A stretch of 64,000 bases of DNA from Halomonas campaniensis (GCF_014193375.1 NZ_JACHZF010000008.1:62001-126000); one strand, 5' to 3'. Counted from the first letter of the stretch, positions 40,699-50,280 are shown. Translations and numbers: made by a program. The notes: generated from the sequence alone by a model not told the origin.

Positions 40699-41523
40699 TC
40701 AGCCCGGCGGCTGGCACCGGGGACAGGCGTAGAGGCGCCGGGAGGCGACCATGACCCGCTCGATGCCCGAGCCGCAGGCGTGGCACGGCAGGCCGTCGCG
40801 CTCGAACACGGCGAAGCGCCAGCGCCGCCGCGAGGCGCCCCGCATCCGGTCGGCGGCGGCCCACTCGGGGCGGTTGGTCACCCCGGCCTGGTCGTAGGCC
40901 TGGCGGGTCACCTCGAGGAGACGGCGAGCCAGCCGCTCGAGGGCCGCCTCGTCCAGGTCCATGGGCCTCACCTTGTGGTGGAGGCCGGCGAAGAAGAGGA
41001 TCTCGGAGCGCAGGTAGTTGCCGATGCCGGCGAACAGCGACTGGTCCAGCAGCAGCCCGCCCAGTCCGCGGAGCCGGAACCTGGGTTCCAGCAGCCGCGC
41101 CATGGCCTGCCCTGCCGTGACACCATGGGTCAGCAGGTCCGGGCCGAGCCGCGACAGGAAGGGGTGCTCGCCTAGCCTGTCGCCGCGCCACAGCGAGACG
41201 TCCGAGGCGCTGTAGAGGCTCGCCGCCCTCCCCTCCGCCACCAGCCGCACCCGCAGCGAGCGACCGGTATCCGGCTCGCGCTCGGCGTCGTGGAGCTTCC
41301 AGACGCCGTAGAGCTGGTTGTGGGAATAGAGCACCCGGCCATCGTCGAAGCGGGTCAGCAGCGCCTTGCCCCAGCTGTCCACGGCGGTGACGCTTCGCCC
41401 CACCAGCGAATCGGCCTCCCGCGCCAGCTCGGGAAAGGCGAACCAGGCGTGATCGAGCCGCCGCCCGGCCAGCTGCTCATGGACACGGTCGGCAGCGCGG
41501 CGTATCTCGGGACCTTCAGGCAT
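40699..41523 (-). CDS. nei: endonuclease VIII (DNA glycosylase Nei)
   Basis: Base-excision repair glycosylase/AP lyase for oxidised pyrimidines; 274 residues. The N-terminal MPEGPEIRRAAD supplies the catalytic proline P2 and E3, and RGKALLT-like GKALLTRF carries the conserved lysine. YSHNQLYGVW, LLLDQSLFAGIGNYLRSEILF (helix-two-turn-helix) and the C-terminal zinc finger CHACG...YACPRC match Nei more closely than MutM. It is downstream of uvrB on the same strand, with the palindromic repeat between them. Confidence 0.95.
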   Translation of the reverse strand: MPEGPEIRRAADRVHEQLAGRRLDHAWFAFPELAREADSLVGRSVTAVDSWGKALLTRFDDGRVLYSHNQLYGVWKLHDAEREPDTGRSLRVRLVAEGRAASLYSASDVSLWRGDRLGEHPFLSRLGPDLLTHGVTAGQAMARLLEPRFRLRGLGGLLLDQSLFAGIGNYLRSEILFFAGLHHKVRPMDLDEAALERLARRLLEVTRQAYDQAGVTNRPEWAAADRMRGASRRRWRFAVFERDGLPCHACGSGIERVMVASRRLYACPRCQPPG

Positions 41524-41562
41524 GCTGATTCCTCAGGTAATGGGGTTGGCGTTGAGGCGAAA

Positions 41563-41660
41563 GGCGCCGGGGACAGGCCTGAAGGGGGTCTTTTTCCAGG
41601 GAAGGAAAAAGTAGCGTACAGGGAGGTATTTACAGCGCCCCCGCACAGGCCTGTCGCCGG
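41563..41660. repeat. approximately 98-bp imperfect palindromic intergenic repeat (copy B)
   Basis: The outer arms pair as an inverted repeat around ACAGGCCTG (41571-41585 region against 41645-41657). Inside lies a perfect 8-bp hairpin CTTTTTCC-AGGGAA-GGAAAAAG (41590-41611). Read on the minus strand it lines up from end to end with the repeat at 46411-46510: both begin CCGGCGACAG, share GGCGCTGTAAA, CGCTAC and a CC-TCCCTGG inner hairpin, and end CCCCGGCGCC. It fills most of the gap between uvrB and nei and could end or stabilise transcripts. Confidence 0.75.
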
Positions 41661-41681
41661 AACAGCCTTGAGCAGGCACAA

Positions 41682-43703
41682 CTACCCCAGCGCCAGCTGG
41701 CGCTCCCTGAGCTCATGCAGGCGGTCGCGCAGCCTTGCTGCCTCCTCGAACTCCAGGTTCTGGGCCGCCTCGAACATGGCATCCTCGACCCGCGAGACCT
41801 CCTTGAGCAGGTCCGCCGGCGACAGCTCGGCGGGGTCGTAGAGCGCCTCGCGCTCGGCCACCTTGCGCTCGCCGCGCCGCCCCTTGCCCTTCTTCCCGGG
41901 GGCCTGGGCGGCCTCGAGGATATCGGCTACCGAACGGGTCACGGTGGTCGGCGTGATGCCGTGGGCCTCGTTGTGGGCGATCTGCTTGGCGCGGCGCCGC
42001 TCGGTCTCCTCCATGGCCCGGCGCATGGAGTCGGTGACCCGGTCGCCGTAGAGGATGGCCTTGCCGTGGGCGTTGCGCGCCGCGCGGCCGATGGTCTGGA
42101 TCAGCGAGCGCTCGTTGCGCAGGAAGCCCTCCTTGTCGGCGTCGAGGATCGCCACCAGCGACACCTCGGGGATATCGAGGCCCTCGCGCAGCAGGTTGAT
42201 GCCCACCAGGACGTCGAACTTGCCCAGGCGCAGGTCGCGGATGATCTCCACCCGCTCCACGGTGTCGATGTCCGAGTGCAGGTAGCGCACCCGCACGTCG
42301 TGCTCGTCGAGGTACTCGGTGAGGTCCTCGGCCATGCGCTTGGTCAGGGTGGTCACCAGCACCCGTTCGCCCACCTCGGCGCGCAGGCGGATCTCCGAGA
42401 GCAGGTCGTCCACCTGGGTGGTAGCCGGCCGCACCTCGAGTTCGGGGTCGAGCAGGCCGGTGGGGCGCACCACCTGCTCCACCACCTGGCCGGCGTGCTC
42501 GGCCTCGTAGGGACCCGGGGTCGCCGAGACGAAGATCGTCTGGGGGCAGATCGCCTCCCACTCCTCGAACTTCATCGGCCGGTTGTCCAGCGCCGAGGGC
42601 AGCCGGAAGCCGTACTCCACCAGGGTCTCCTTGCGGGAGCGGTCACCCTTGTACATGCCGCCCACCTGGGGAACGCTGACGTGGGACTCGTCGATGAACA
42701 GCAGCGCATCCGCCGGCAGGTAGTCGAAGAAGGTGGGCGGCGGCTCCCCCGGCTGGCGCCCGGAGAGGTAGCGGGAGTAGTTCTCGATGCCGTTGCAGTA
42801 GCCCAGCTCCAGCATCATCTCGATGTCGTAGAGGGTGCGCTGCTCGAGCCGCTGGGCCTCCACCAGCCGGTCGTGCTTGCGCAGCCAGTCGAGGCGCTCC
42901 ACCAGCTCCGCCTTGATCGCATCGATGGCTCCCAGGATCGTCTCCCGGGGCGTGACGTAGTGGGACTTGGGGTAGATGGTCATGCGCGGCACCCGGCCCC
43001 GCACCTCGCCGGTGAGCGGGTCGAACAGGCTGATGCTGTCGATCTCGTCGTCGAACAGCTCGACCCGCACCGCCTCGTCCTCGGCGTCGGCCGGGAAGAT
43101 ATCGATGACGTCGCCGCGCACCCGGTAGGTGCCGCGCTTGAAGTCCATGTCGTTGCGGGTGTACTGCAGCTCCGCCAGGCGGCGCAGTAACTTGCGCTGG
43201 TCGATCAGCTCGCCGCGGGTGAAGTGCAGGCGCATCTTCAGGTACTGGTCGGGATCGCCGAGGCCGTAGATCGCCGACACCGAGACCACGATCAGCGCAT
43301 CGCGCCGCTCCAGCAGCGCCTTGGTGGCCGAGAGGCGCATCTGCTCGATATGGTCGTTGATGGAGGCATCCTTCTCGATGAAGGTGTCCGACGACGGCAC
43401 GTAGGCCTCGGGCTGGTAGTAGTCGTAGTAGGAGACGAAGTACTCGATGGCGTTGTCGGGAAAGAACGCCTTGAACTCGCCATACAGCTGGGCCGCCAGG
43501 GTCTTGTTGGGCGCCATGACGATGGTCGGGCGCTGCAGGCGCTCGACCACGTTGGCCATGGTGAAGGTCTTGCCCGACCCCGTCACCCCGAGCAGCGTCT
43601 GGTGGGCCAGCCCCGCTTCCAGCCCCTTGACCAGGCTGTCGATGGCCACGGGCTGGTCACCGGCGGGCTGGAACTTCGAGGCGAGGCGAAAGGGCTTGCT
43701 CAT
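41682..43703 (-). CDS. uvrB: excinuclease ABC subunit UvrB
   Basis: Damage-verifying helicase-like subunit of nucleotide excision repair; 673 residues, the standard length. Walker A is GVTGSGKT (39-46), the beta-hairpin region is at about 90-115 ([16 protein letters not shown]), helicase motif II is LLFIDESHV, and motif VI is TIGRAARN. The C-terminal UVR domain ends the protein ([21 protein letters not shown]). uvrB is often SOS-controlled; I see no convincing LexA box in the 58 bases upstream. Confidence 0.97.
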   Translation of the reverse strand: MSKPFRLASKFQPAGDQPVAIDSLVKGLEAGLAHQTLLGVTGSGKTFTMANVVERLQRPTIVMAPNKTLAAQLYGEFKAFFPDNAIEYFVSYYDYYQPEAYVPSSDTFIEKDASINDHIEQMRLSATKALLERRDALIVVSVSAIYGLGDPDQYLKMRLHFTRGELIDQRKLLRRLAELQYTRNDMDFKRGTYRVRGDVIDIFPADAEDEAVRVELFDDEIDSISLFDPLTGEVRGRVPRMTIYPKSHYVTPRETILGAIDAIKAELVERLDWLRKHDRLVEAQRLEQRTLYDIEMMLELGYCNGIENYSRYLSGRQPGEPPPTFFDYLPADALLFIDESHVSVPQVGGMYKGDRSRKETLVEYGFRLPSALDNRPMKFEEWEAICPQTIFVSATPGPYEAEHAGQVVEQVVRPTGLLDPELEVRPATTQVDDLLSEIRLRAEVGERVLVTTLTKRMAEDLTEYLDEHDVRVRYLHSDIDTVERVEIIRDLRLGKFDVLVGINLLREGLDIPEVSLVAILDADKEGFLRNERSLIQTIGRAARNAHGKAILYGDRVTDSMRRAMEETERRRAKQIAHNEAHGITPTTVTRSVADILEAAQAPGKKGKGRRGERKVAEREALYDPAELSPADLLKEVSRVEDAMFEAAQNLEFEEAARLRDRLHELRERQLALG

Positions 43704-43720
43704 GGTGTCTCCGGGCTGGG

Positions 43721-43743
43721 GCGGACGCCACCGGGGCGTCCGC
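43721..43743 (-). terminator. hairpin between the OsmC-like gene and uvrB
   Basis: A perfect 9-bp stem (43721-43729 with 43735-43743, loop ACCGG) sits 18 bases after the OsmC-like stop and 17 bases before the uvrB start on the minus strand. No T-run, so it may be a weak terminator or a leader hairpin. Confidence 0.4.
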
Positions 43744-43761
43744 GAGTCGGGCCGACCGGGT

Positions 43762-44187
43762 TCAGGCCTCGGCGGCGCTGGTGGTCCGGGTGGTCACCTC
43801 CACGGTGGAGGCGGTCATCAGGCGATGGATCGGGCACTTGTGGCTGATCTCCTCCAGCCTGGCCAGCTGCTCCGGGTCCTCGATGCCGTGGAAGGTCATG
43901 ACCACTTCGAGTCGGTAGGTGCCCCGGCGTTCCTCGCTGTCGTCACGGTTCACCTTGACGCTCACCCCCTCCAGGGGCCATTTCTTGCGACGGGCGTACA
44001 TCTGCGAGGTGATCGCCTTGCAGGCGCCCAGGGAGAGGTCGAAGTAGTCGTGGGGGTCGGGCGCGCTGCCCTCGCCGCCATAGGCCTCGGGCACGTCCAC
44101 GAAGAGGTCCTCGAAGCCGTCGAGTTCGACCCGCTGGCGGTAGATGCTGTTGCGTTCGCTGATGACCTCTATGGTCTTCTTCATCAT
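43762..44187 (-). CDS. OsmC-family thiol peroxidase-like protein
   Basis: 141-residue OsmC/Ohr fold protein. The two redox cysteines are C56 ([18 protein letters not shown]) and C118 (SHKCPIHRL), spaced as in the family, with FDLSLGAC near the first. It resembles the YhfA/OsmC-like branch more than Ohr, so the substrate (organic peroxide or other oxidised thiol) is uncertain. Two ATG codons are adjacent; the first, at 44187, overlaps the stop of the upstream small gene by 4 bases (ATGA), indicating translational coupling. Followed by a hairpin. Confidence 0.88.
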   Translation of the reverse strand: MMKKTIEVISERNSIYRQRVELDGFEDLFVDVPEAYGGEGSAPDPHDYFDLSLGACKAITSQMYARRKKWPLEGVSVKVNRDDSEERRGTYRLEVVMTFHGIEDPEQLARLEEISHKCPIHRLMTASTVEVTTRTTSAAEA

Positions 44188-44381
44188 GTGACCTCGATAC
44201 CAAGTTTGAGGGATTCCACGGCCCGGATCAGGACCTCGCGCTTCACCCTTCCCTCCACGTCGGCCCCATGCCGCCCCACCTCGACACTGTCGACGCCGTC
44301 GAGCATCATCAGCGCCGTGGTGATGCGGTTGATCTGGTCGGCGTTCTCGACGCCCTTGAAGCTCAGCGACTGGTGCGCCAT
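44184..44381 (-). CDS. HMA-like small protein lacking the metal-binding CxxC
   Basis: 65 residues with the pattern of a heavy-metal-associated (ferredoxin-like beta-alpha-beta) domain: LSFKGVENADQINRITTALMMLDGVDSVEVGRHGADVEG and an ALxxxG-type tail. The loop that normally carries GMxCxxC reads GVENADQ, with no cysteine anywhere in the protein, so metal binding is not expected. The ATG at 44379-44381 has GGGGAG upstream. It overlaps the OsmC-like gene by 4 bases, so the two products probably work together. Confidence 0.75.
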   Translation of the reverse strand: MAHQSLSFKGVENADQINRITTALMMLDGVDSVEVGRHGADVEGRVKREVLIRAVESLKLGIEVT

Positions 44382-44547
44382 GGCGGTCTCCCCGGTGGCC
44401 GGCCCCTGCCGGGGCCGCTGGAACGGACAAGCGACAGCCGCCGAGTCTAGCATGGCCTCGGGGCGCCGACAGCGGTTGCAATGTCGCACGGACGCCCGCA
44501 TTACGTCAGGATACCTTCATCGCACACGACGCTTGAGGAGCCCGCAG

Positions 44548-45585
44548 ATGAATGCATGGACCACCGCCCTGGGCGGCCGGCAGGAGGCCGAGGATCGGGT
44601 CGTCTTCGACACGCCGGCACAGGCTCGCCTGGCCCTGGACAGCACCGTGATCGCCCCGCTGGTCCACCTGGGCGTACTCGACATCACCGGCTCGGGCGCC
44701 GAGGCCTTCCTCCAGGGCCAGACCAGTGCGGAGGTCGGCCTGGCCGATGGCCGCTTCGCGCCGCTTACCGCCTTCTGCACCCCCAAGGGACGCATGCTGG
44801 CCAACGCCCAGCTGCTGCGCCTCGCCCCCGAGCACTACCGCCTGATCATGCATCGGGAGCTGGTGGCGCCCCTGGCCGATCACCTGAAGAAGTTTGCCGC
44901 CTTCTACAAGGTCGACTTGAGGACGCGCGACGACCTGGCGCTGATCGGCCTGATCGGCCAGGAGGCAACCGCCACCGCCGAGGTGCGTTTCGACATCGTG
45001 GCGCCCACGGTCTGGCACCATGCCGGCCAGGACGACACCCAGCTGCTCACCCACCCCGGGCCGCGCCCCCGGGTGCTGGCCTGCCTGCCCGCCGAGCAGG
45101 CACTCGCCTGCTGGGCGCGGCTCGCCGAATCGGCCAGCCCGGTGGGCAACGCCGTGTGGTGCCTGCACGACATCCAGGCCGGGATCGCCTGGCTCACCCC
45201 GGCACATCGCGACGCCCTGCTGCCGCAGATGATCAACTGGGAGGCGCTGGGCGGCATCAGCTTCAAGAAGGGCTGCTACACGGGGCAGGAGGTGGTGGCG
45301 CGGGCGCACTTCCGCGGCCAGGTGAAGAAGCGCCTGGTGCGGGCCCAGCTGGAGGGGAGCGAGCTGCCCGCCCTGGCAAGCCCGGTGGAGACCGCCGACG
45401 GCAAGGCCGTGGGCGAGGTGCTGGCCGCGGAGCTCGACGCCTATGACCAGGCGGAGATCCTGGCGGTGCTGAGCACCAAGGAGGACCTGGGCCCCCTGAG
45501 CGTGGCAGGCCAGGCCCTCAAGCTGCTGAAGCTGCCCTACCCCATCGAACGGCTGGACCCTGAGAGCCTGGCCGCCAGGCGCTGA
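44548..45585 (+). CDS. ygfZ: folate-binding iron-sulphur maintenance protein YgfZ
   Basis: 345-residue tetrahydrofolate-binding protein of the aminomethyltransferase fold that supports some Fe-S enzymes. The diagnostic KGCYTGQE motif is present with C243. Other family pieces: LQGQTSAEV, TPKGRM and the DIQAGIAWL region. The ATG at 44548 has GAGGAG upstream. It sits tail to tail with the TatD-type gene, stop beside stop with no base between (45585/45586). Dependence of an iron-sulphur fumarase on YgfZ-like proteins is plausible but not shown here. Confidence 0.93.
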   Translation: MNAWTTALGGRQEAEDRVVFDTPAQARLALDSTVIAPLVHLGVLDITGSGAEAFLQGQTSAEVGLADGRFAPLTAFCTPKGRMLANAQLLRLAPEHYRLIMHRELVAPLADHLKKFAAFYKVDLRTRDDLALIGLIGQEATATAEVRFDIVAPTVWHHAGQDDTQLLTHPGPRPRVLACLPAEQALACWARLAESASPVGNAVWCLHDIQAGIAWLTPAHRDALLPQMINWEALGGISFKKGCYTGQEVVARAHFRGQVKKRLVRAQLEGSELPALASPVETADGKAVGEVLAAELDAYDQAEILAVLSTKEDLGPLSVAGQALKLLKLPYPIERLDPESLAARR

Positions 45586-46350
45586 TCAGAGGCCGAAGAG
45601 CCGCCTGGCGGTGGCGGAGCTGGCCGCCGCCACCGCCTGCGGGGATTGCCCGCGCAGCTCGGCGACCGCCCGGCACACCTCCGCCACCCGCGCCGGCTCG
45701 TTGCGCTCGCCGCGGTGCCCGGCCAGCGGCATGTCGGGGCTGTCGGTCTCCAGCACATAGCCCTCGTCGGGCAGCGCCGCCACCGCCCGCCGCAGCCGCT
45801 GCGCCCGATCGAAGGTGACCGCCCCCCCCAGGCCGACGACGAAGCCGAGCTCGAGAAAGGCCGTCGCCTGCTCGGGTGAGCCCGCGAAGGCGTGGATCAG
45901 CCCGCCGGCGGGCAGCGCCAGCTGACGCAGCCGCCTGGCGACCCGGTCGTTGGCCCGCACGCAGTGGATCACCACCGGCAGGCGGCGATCCCTGGCCAGG
46001 CGCAGCTGGGCATCGAACAGCCGCCACTGGGCCTCCAGGGTGTCGGCGAAGCGGGCATCGATGCCACACTCGCCGACCGCCACCACCTCGGGATGCTCAT
46101 CCAGCGCCGTCTCCAGGGCCGCCAGGTCCTGCTCGCCATGCTGATCCATGAAGTAGGGATGCAGCCCCAGGCAGACGCCGACGTCGTCGCGCTTCCCCAG
46201 CGCCAGCACGTCGGGCCAGCGCTCGCGCGTCGTGCCCGGCACCACGAAATGGGAAACGCCCACCGCCCTGGCCCGCTCGACCACCGCCTCGCGGTCGGCG
46301 TCGAAATCGGGGAAGTCCAGATGGCAGTGGGCGTCGATCAGCGGATGCAT
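45586..46350 (-). CDS. TatD-family metal-dependent DNase
   Basis: TIM-barrel hydrolase of the TatD family, 254 residues. Metal ligands: H8 and H10 (DAHCHLD), the glutamate of VGECGID, histidines in VIHCVRAND and LIHAFAGS, and the aspartate in LETDSPDM. Members degrade DNA 3' to 5' and act in oxidative-damage repair; E. coli has three paralogues, and this may be YcfH- or YjjV-like. The ATG at 46350 is taken with GAGGG nine bases upstream; a GTG directly before it is an alternative. Confidence 0.9.
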   Translation of the reverse strand: MHPLIDAHCHLDFPDFDADREAVVERARAVGVSHFVVPGTTRERWPDVLALGKRDDVGVCLGLHPYFMDQHGEQDLAALETALDEHPEVVAVGECGIDARFADTLEAQWRLFDAQLRLARDRRLPVVIHCVRANDRVARRLRQLALPAGGLIHAFAGSPEQATAFLELGFVVGLGGAVTFDRAQRLRRAVAALPDEGYVLETDSPDMPLAGHRGERNEPARVAEVCRAVAELRGQSPQAVAAASSATARRLFGL

Positions 46351-46410
46351 CACTATAGGCCCTCGGTCGCGACGAGAGGGACTTCACAGGGGAGTCTGAA
46401 TCGCGGCTTT

Positions 46411-46510
46411 CCCGGCGACAGCCCTTCGCGGAGGCGCTGTAAACCCATCCCTGGGCGCTACCGATGCCATCCCTGGCATAGGACCTCCGCTTCGGGCTAT
46501 CCCCGGCGCC
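46411..46510. repeat. approximately 100-bp imperfect palindromic intergenic repeat (copy A)
   Basis: Same layout as the repeat at 41563-41660. The outer arms are CCCGGCGACAGCCC...CGGAGG paired with CCTCCG...GGGCTATCCCCGG; the inside holds GGCGCTGTAAACCC, CATCCCTGG, GCGCTACC and a TGCCA-TCCC-TGGCA hairpin. It lies between prfC and the tatD-type gene. Two copies in one window suggest a dispersed family in this genome. No open reading frame, so if mobile it would be a MITE-like or REP-like element. Confidence 0.75.
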
Positions 46511-46532
46511 GCTCGGCTTGGCACTATCCTGC

Positions 46533-46546
46533 TCGGCGCTCGGCGC
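46533..46546 (-). repeat. two GCGCCGA units abutting the prfC stop codon
   Basis: On the minus strand, the TGA stop of prfC (46547-46549) is followed at once by two copies of GCGCCGA and then GCAGGATAG. The same unit, four times, begins at the stop of regA (55974). Confidence 0.7.
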
Positions 46547-48136
46547 TCAATGCTCCCGGGTGGGCTGGAAGCGGATCTCCGGCCAGCGCTCCTGGGTCAT
46601 CTGCAGGTTGACCCGGGTGGGGGCGATATAGGTCAGGTAGCCGCCGCCGTCGATGGCCAGGTTGGCGCTGGCCTTGCGCTTGAACTCCTCGAGCTTCTTG
46701 GCGTCGTCGCAGTAGATCCAGCGGGCGGTGTTGACGTTGACCCCCTCGTAGACCGCCTCCACCTTGTACTCCTCCTTGAGGCGGTGAGCGACCACGTCGA
46801 ACTGCAGGGTACCCACGGCACCGAGGATCAGGTCGTTGTTGTCCAGCGGCATGAACACCTGGGTGGCGCCCTCCTCGGAGAGCTGCTGCAGGCCCTTCTG
46901 CAGCGCCTTCATCTTGAGCGGGTCCTTCAAGCGCACGCGCTTGAACAGCTCCGGGGCGAAGTGCGGGATGCCGGTGAAGCGCATCTCCTCGCCCTGGGTG
47001 AAGGTGTCGCCGATCTGGATGGTGCCGTGGTTGTGCAGGCCGATGATGTCGCCGGGCCAGGCCTCCTCCACCTGGGAGCGGTCCGAGGCCATGAAGGTCA
47101 ACGCATCCGCGATCTTTACATCTTTCCCGATGCGCACATGGCGCATCTTCATGTTCTTGTCGTACTTGCCCGAGCAGACCCGCAGGAAGGCGATGCGGTC
47201 GCGGTGGTTGGGATCCATGTTGGCCTGGATCTTGAACACGAAGCCGGTGAAGCGTGAATCCTCGGCCTCCACGGTGCGAGTGTCGGTCTCGCGAGGCTGG
47301 GGGGGCGGCGCATACTCGACGAAGCCGTCCATCATCTCGCGCACGCCGAAGTTGCCCATGGCGGTACCGAAGTAGACCGGGGTGAGCTCGCCGCGCAGGT
47401 AGGCGTCATGGTCGAAGGCGTGGGAGGCCCCGCGCACCAGCTCCACCTCCATGCGCAGCTCCTCGGCCTGCTCCTCGCCCAGCACCTCGTCCACCTCCGG
47501 GTTGTCGAGCCCCTCGATGCGCCTGTCATCGGGGATACGGCTGCCCTGCCCCTGGGTATAGAGGTGGATCACATCGTTGTAGAGGTGGTAGACGCCCCTG
47601 AAGTGGCGGCCCATGCCGATCGGCCAGGTCATCGGCGCGCACTGGATGTTAAGCACCGTCTCCACCTCGTCCATCACCTCGATGGGATCGCGGATGTCGC
47701 GGTCCATCTTGTTGACGAAGGTGAGGATCGGCGTGGTACGCAGGCGACACACCTCCATCAGCTTGATGGTACGCGCCTCGACGCCCTTGGCGCCGTCGAT
47801 CACCATCAGCGCCGAGTCCACCGCGGTGAGGGTGCGGTAGGTGTCCTCGGAGAAGTCCTCGTGGCCCGGGGTGTCGAGCAGGTTGACGATGCGTCCGCCG
47901 TAGGGGAACTGCATCACCGAGGTGGTCACCGAGATGCCCCGCTCCTGCTCCATCTTCATCCAGTCGGAGGTGGCGTGGCGGTCGGCGCGCTTGCTCTTCA
48001 CGGAACCGGCCATCTGGATGGCGTTCCCGAACAGCAGCATCTTCTCGGTGATGGTGGTCTTGCCCGCGTCGGGGTGAGAGATGATCGCGAAGGTCCTGCG
48101 CAGCCCGACTTCCCGGGCCAGAGTGGCATCTGACAT
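46547..48136 (-). CDS. prfC: peptide chain release factor 3
   Basis: GTPase that recycles RF1 and RF2 from the ribosome; 529 residues, as in E. coli. G1 is SHPDAGKTT (20-28), the G3 region is [16 protein letters not shown], and G4 is NKMDRD. Domain II and III motifs include [14 protein letters not shown]. The start ATG at 48134-48136 has no strong site but fits the family N-terminus. It is a single gene downstream of the plasmid-defence operon on the same strand (105-base gap). Confidence 0.97.
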   Translation of the reverse strand: MSDATLAREVGLRRTFAIISHPDAGKTTITEKMLLFGNAIQMAGSVKSKRADRHATSDWMKMEQERGISVTTSVMQFPYGGRIVNLLDTPGHEDFSEDTYRTLTAVDSALMVIDGAKGVEARTIKLMEVCRLRTTPILTFVNKMDRDIRDPIEVMDEVETVLNIQCAPMTWPIGMGRHFRGVYHLYNDVIHLYTQGQGSRIPDDRRIEGLDNPEVDEVLGEEQAEELRMEVELVRGASHAFDHDAYLRGELTPVYFGTAMGNFGVREMMDGFVEYAPPPQPRETDTRTVEAEDSRFTGFVFKIQANMDPNHRDRIAFLRVCSGKYDKNMKMRHVRIGKDVKIADALTFMASDRSQVEEAWPGDIIGLHNHGTIQIGDTFTQGEEMRFTGIPHFAPELFKRVRLKDPLKMKALQKGLQQLSEEGATQVFMPLDNNDLILGAVGTLQFDVVAHRLKEEYKVEAVYEGVNVNTARWIYCDDAKKLEEFKRKASANLAIDGGGYLTYIAPTRVNLQMTQERWPEIRFQPTREH

Positions 48137-48241
48137 CGATTTCGAATTCGTCTCGAGGCACCGGGGGCCGGTGCGTGGATTGGCATGGCCGGCATTCTAC
48201 GCCCTCGAGCCAATGAAATGTAGGGCGGCGCCGGCGCCCGC

Positions 48242-48883
48242 TCAGCCCGCCTCGTCGTCCTCACCTTGCGCCGCCTCGCGCCAGCCCTGTTCGCTGGCCT
48301 GGTATTCGCGCACCAGCTGGTGCAGGAAGGCCATCCCGGCGGAGCTCAGGAAGTAGCGCTCGGCGCCACTGCGGAACAGGAAGTGGCGCCGGGCCAGGTA
48401 CTCCATGGCCTCGGGCCAGCCCTTGTCGATACGCGCCGTGCGCAGGATATCCAGGTACTCCTCCTCGGCGCCCATGGCCTCGAGGTCGGCCTCGCGCAGC
48501 CCGGCATCGGGACGACCGAGGAACTCCAGGTCGCGGCCGCTGCGGGCGAAGTAGCGGCCGATCAGCAGCAGGATCACCTGCACCCGGAGGGCGTGCTCGT
48601 CGTGCTCGTCATCCTCCTCGTCGACCTGCTCGCGCAGGTAGAAGAAGCCGCCCGACTCGTGGAAGGCGAGTTCATAGCCCAGGTGCTCGTAGAGCCGCCG
48701 GAAGTGCCCCAGGTGGTTGTAGACCACGTTGTAGAGCGGATTGTCGACCAGCTCGGCGCGGTTCAGGTCCCACACCTGGCGCAGCAGCACCCGCCCCTGG
48801 GAGAACTCGCGGTAGATGGCCGCGCTGTGGGCCGGCAGCACCTCGTCGAAGCTGTCGGCGGTGCGAGCGATGGCATCGGTCAT
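48242..48883 (-). CDS. jetB: Wadjet/Mks kite-like subunit (JetB/MksE)
   Basis: 213-residue winged-helix (kite) subunit that bridges the kleisin and the SMC heads in MukBEF-like complexes. Seen: GRVLLRQVWDLNRAELVDNPLYNVVYNHLGHFRRLYEHLGYEL near the start, a highly acidic loop (QVDEEDDEHDEH) and a conserved ARIDKGWPEAMEYLARRHFLFRSGAERYFLSSAGMAFLHQL tail. The sequence alone is weakly diagnostic; the assignment rests on its size, helical nature and place at the end of the jet operon. ATG at 48881-48883 overlaps the previous stop by 4 bases. The operon order (nuclease first, kite last) is unusual. Confidence 0.8.
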   Translation of the reverse strand: MTDAIARTADSFDEVLPAHSAAIYREFSQGRVLLRQVWDLNRAELVDNPLYNVVYNHLGHFRRLYEHLGYELAFHESGGFFYLREQVDEEDDEHDEHALRVQVILLLIGRYFARSGRDLEFLGRPDAGLREADLEAMGAEEEYLDILRTARIDKGWPEAMEYLARRHFLFRSGAERYFLSSAGMAFLHQLVREYQASEQGWREAAQGEDDEAG

Positions 48884-50280
48884 GGGGAAGGCTCCTCTTC
48901 CAGCCGGCGACGGCGGTAGACGTAGACGTCGCCGTCCTCGCCCTCGAGCAGGCGAAAGCGGTTGGTGGTGCGGATGGCCAGTCCCTCGGGGCCGGCGTGG
49001 GCCAGGCGGTTGAGCACCGCCAGCAGGTCCGGGAAGCGATAGCCGTCGATGAAGGCATCCAGGCGACCATGGAGCTCGCGCACCAGATCCTCGGTGGGCC
49101 GCAGCTCCAGGCCGTCGATCCAGCGGAACAGCGTCTCGATACGCCGGGCGTCGGTGCGGGCCTCCCCCAGCGAGGCCGTCAGGTCGGGCAGCGCCGGCGC
49201 CTCGGCGCGGCGGCGCAGGTCGGCCAGGCGCAGCTCGATCTCCGAGAAGAGCAGCCGATGGTAGCTGGCGGACCCTCCGAAGGCATAGGCGCGCGGCCGC
49301 AGGAAGCCCTTGAGCCCGGGGACGAAGGCGTTGCCGCGCACGAAGTCCCGGCCGCTGAGCCGGGTGACCCGCAGGTCGCGGCCGCGGGTGCGCTCGTGGA
49401 GCGCCTGCAGCCGCGCGAAGTGGTGCTCCATGGCGTTGTACTGGAGCATGCCGCGGCGGGTCTTGCGCAGGAAGTTGTCGACCTCCCGGGCCACGACCTG
49501 GATCGGCTTGTGCATGGCGTTGAGGCTCAGCGCCACGCGGAACACCTGGTCGGCCCGGGACTGCTTGCCGTGGCGCTCGAAGAGTCGGGTGAGCCCCTCC
49601 AGGGTGGCGAAGAGGTTGGCCCCGTCGGCCAGACGGGTATCCGGGTTGAGGAACGCCAGGGTCGGCTTGATATGGCGCTCGTAGAGGTGCGCGATGCGCT
49701 CGAGCATCGAGCGACGATAGGCGGCGAAGCGCTCCGGCGCCCGGCTCGCCTCGCCGGAGATGTCGGCAAGGTCGCTGCTGACCCCCTGCATGCGCACCAC
49801 GTTCTGGCGCAGCAGGCCGATCAGCTGGCTGAGCTGGGCATTGAGCTCGTCGGCGAGCTCCGTGAAGTCCGGGTCGGCCTCGCTGAAGCTCGCCCCCTCG
49901 AGGCGCCCGTGCAGGTCGCGCAGGGAGACCAGGCGAGTGCGCAGCCGGGCATCGGTGAGCTCGCGGTAGAGCGACAGGTCGCAGAGGCGCAGCAGCTCCA
50001 GCAGCGACTCGTCGAAGACCAGCCGCTTCTCCCCCTCGACCTTGTCGATGTCGCTGACCAGGTTGGCATGGAAGAGATTGTCGCTGCTGAAGGCGCGCTG
50101 CAGGCGACGCCGCTCCTGGGCGCTGAGGTGGCGGCCGTGGTCCATCACCGCCTGCTGCAGGTCCAGCTCGCGCACGTGGCGCACCCCCTCGCAGTCCATG
50201 CGCTGGACCAGCCCCAGCAGGATGCCGGCATGCTCCAGCAGGATCCGGGTGGTCTCGAGGGTATTGAACCGCTTACTCAT
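48880..50280 (-). CDS. jetA: Wadjet/Mks kleisin subunit (JetA/MksF)
   Basis: 466-residue, mainly helical protein that acts as the kleisin linking the ATPase heads of the SMC-like JetC dimer. It has the N-terminal winged-helix-like start (LETTRILLEHAGILLGLVQRMDCEGVRHVREL), long helical bundles rich in Leu/Arg, and a C-terminal winged helix (PDLLAVLNRLAHAGPEGLAIRTTNRFRLLEGEDGDVYVY). The ATG at 50278-50280 overlaps the jetC stop by 8 bases; the 3' end overlaps jetB by 4. Family assignment is from architecture and synteny with jetB, jetC and jetD. Confidence 0.82.
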   Translation of the reverse strand: MSKRFNTLETTRILLEHAGILLGLVQRMDCEGVRHVRELDLQQAVMDHGRHLSAQERRRLQRAFSSDNLFHANLVSDIDKVEGEKRLVFDESLLELLRLCDLSLYRELTDARLRTRLVSLRDLHGRLEGASFSEADPDFTELADELNAQLSQLIGLLRQNVVRMQGVSSDLADISGEASRAPERFAAYRRSMLERIAHLYERHIKPTLAFLNPDTRLADGANLFATLEGLTRLFERHGKQSRADQVFRVALSLNAMHKPIQVVAREVDNFLRKTRRGMLQYNAMEHHFARLQALHERTRGRDLRVTRLSGRDFVRGNAFVPGLKGFLRPRAYAFGGSASYHRLLFSEIELRLADLRRRAEAPALPDLTASLGEARTDARRIETLFRWIDGLELRPTEDLVRELHGRLDAFIDGYRFPDLLAVLNRLAHAGPEGLAIRTTNRFRLLEGEDGDVYVYRRRRLEEEPSP

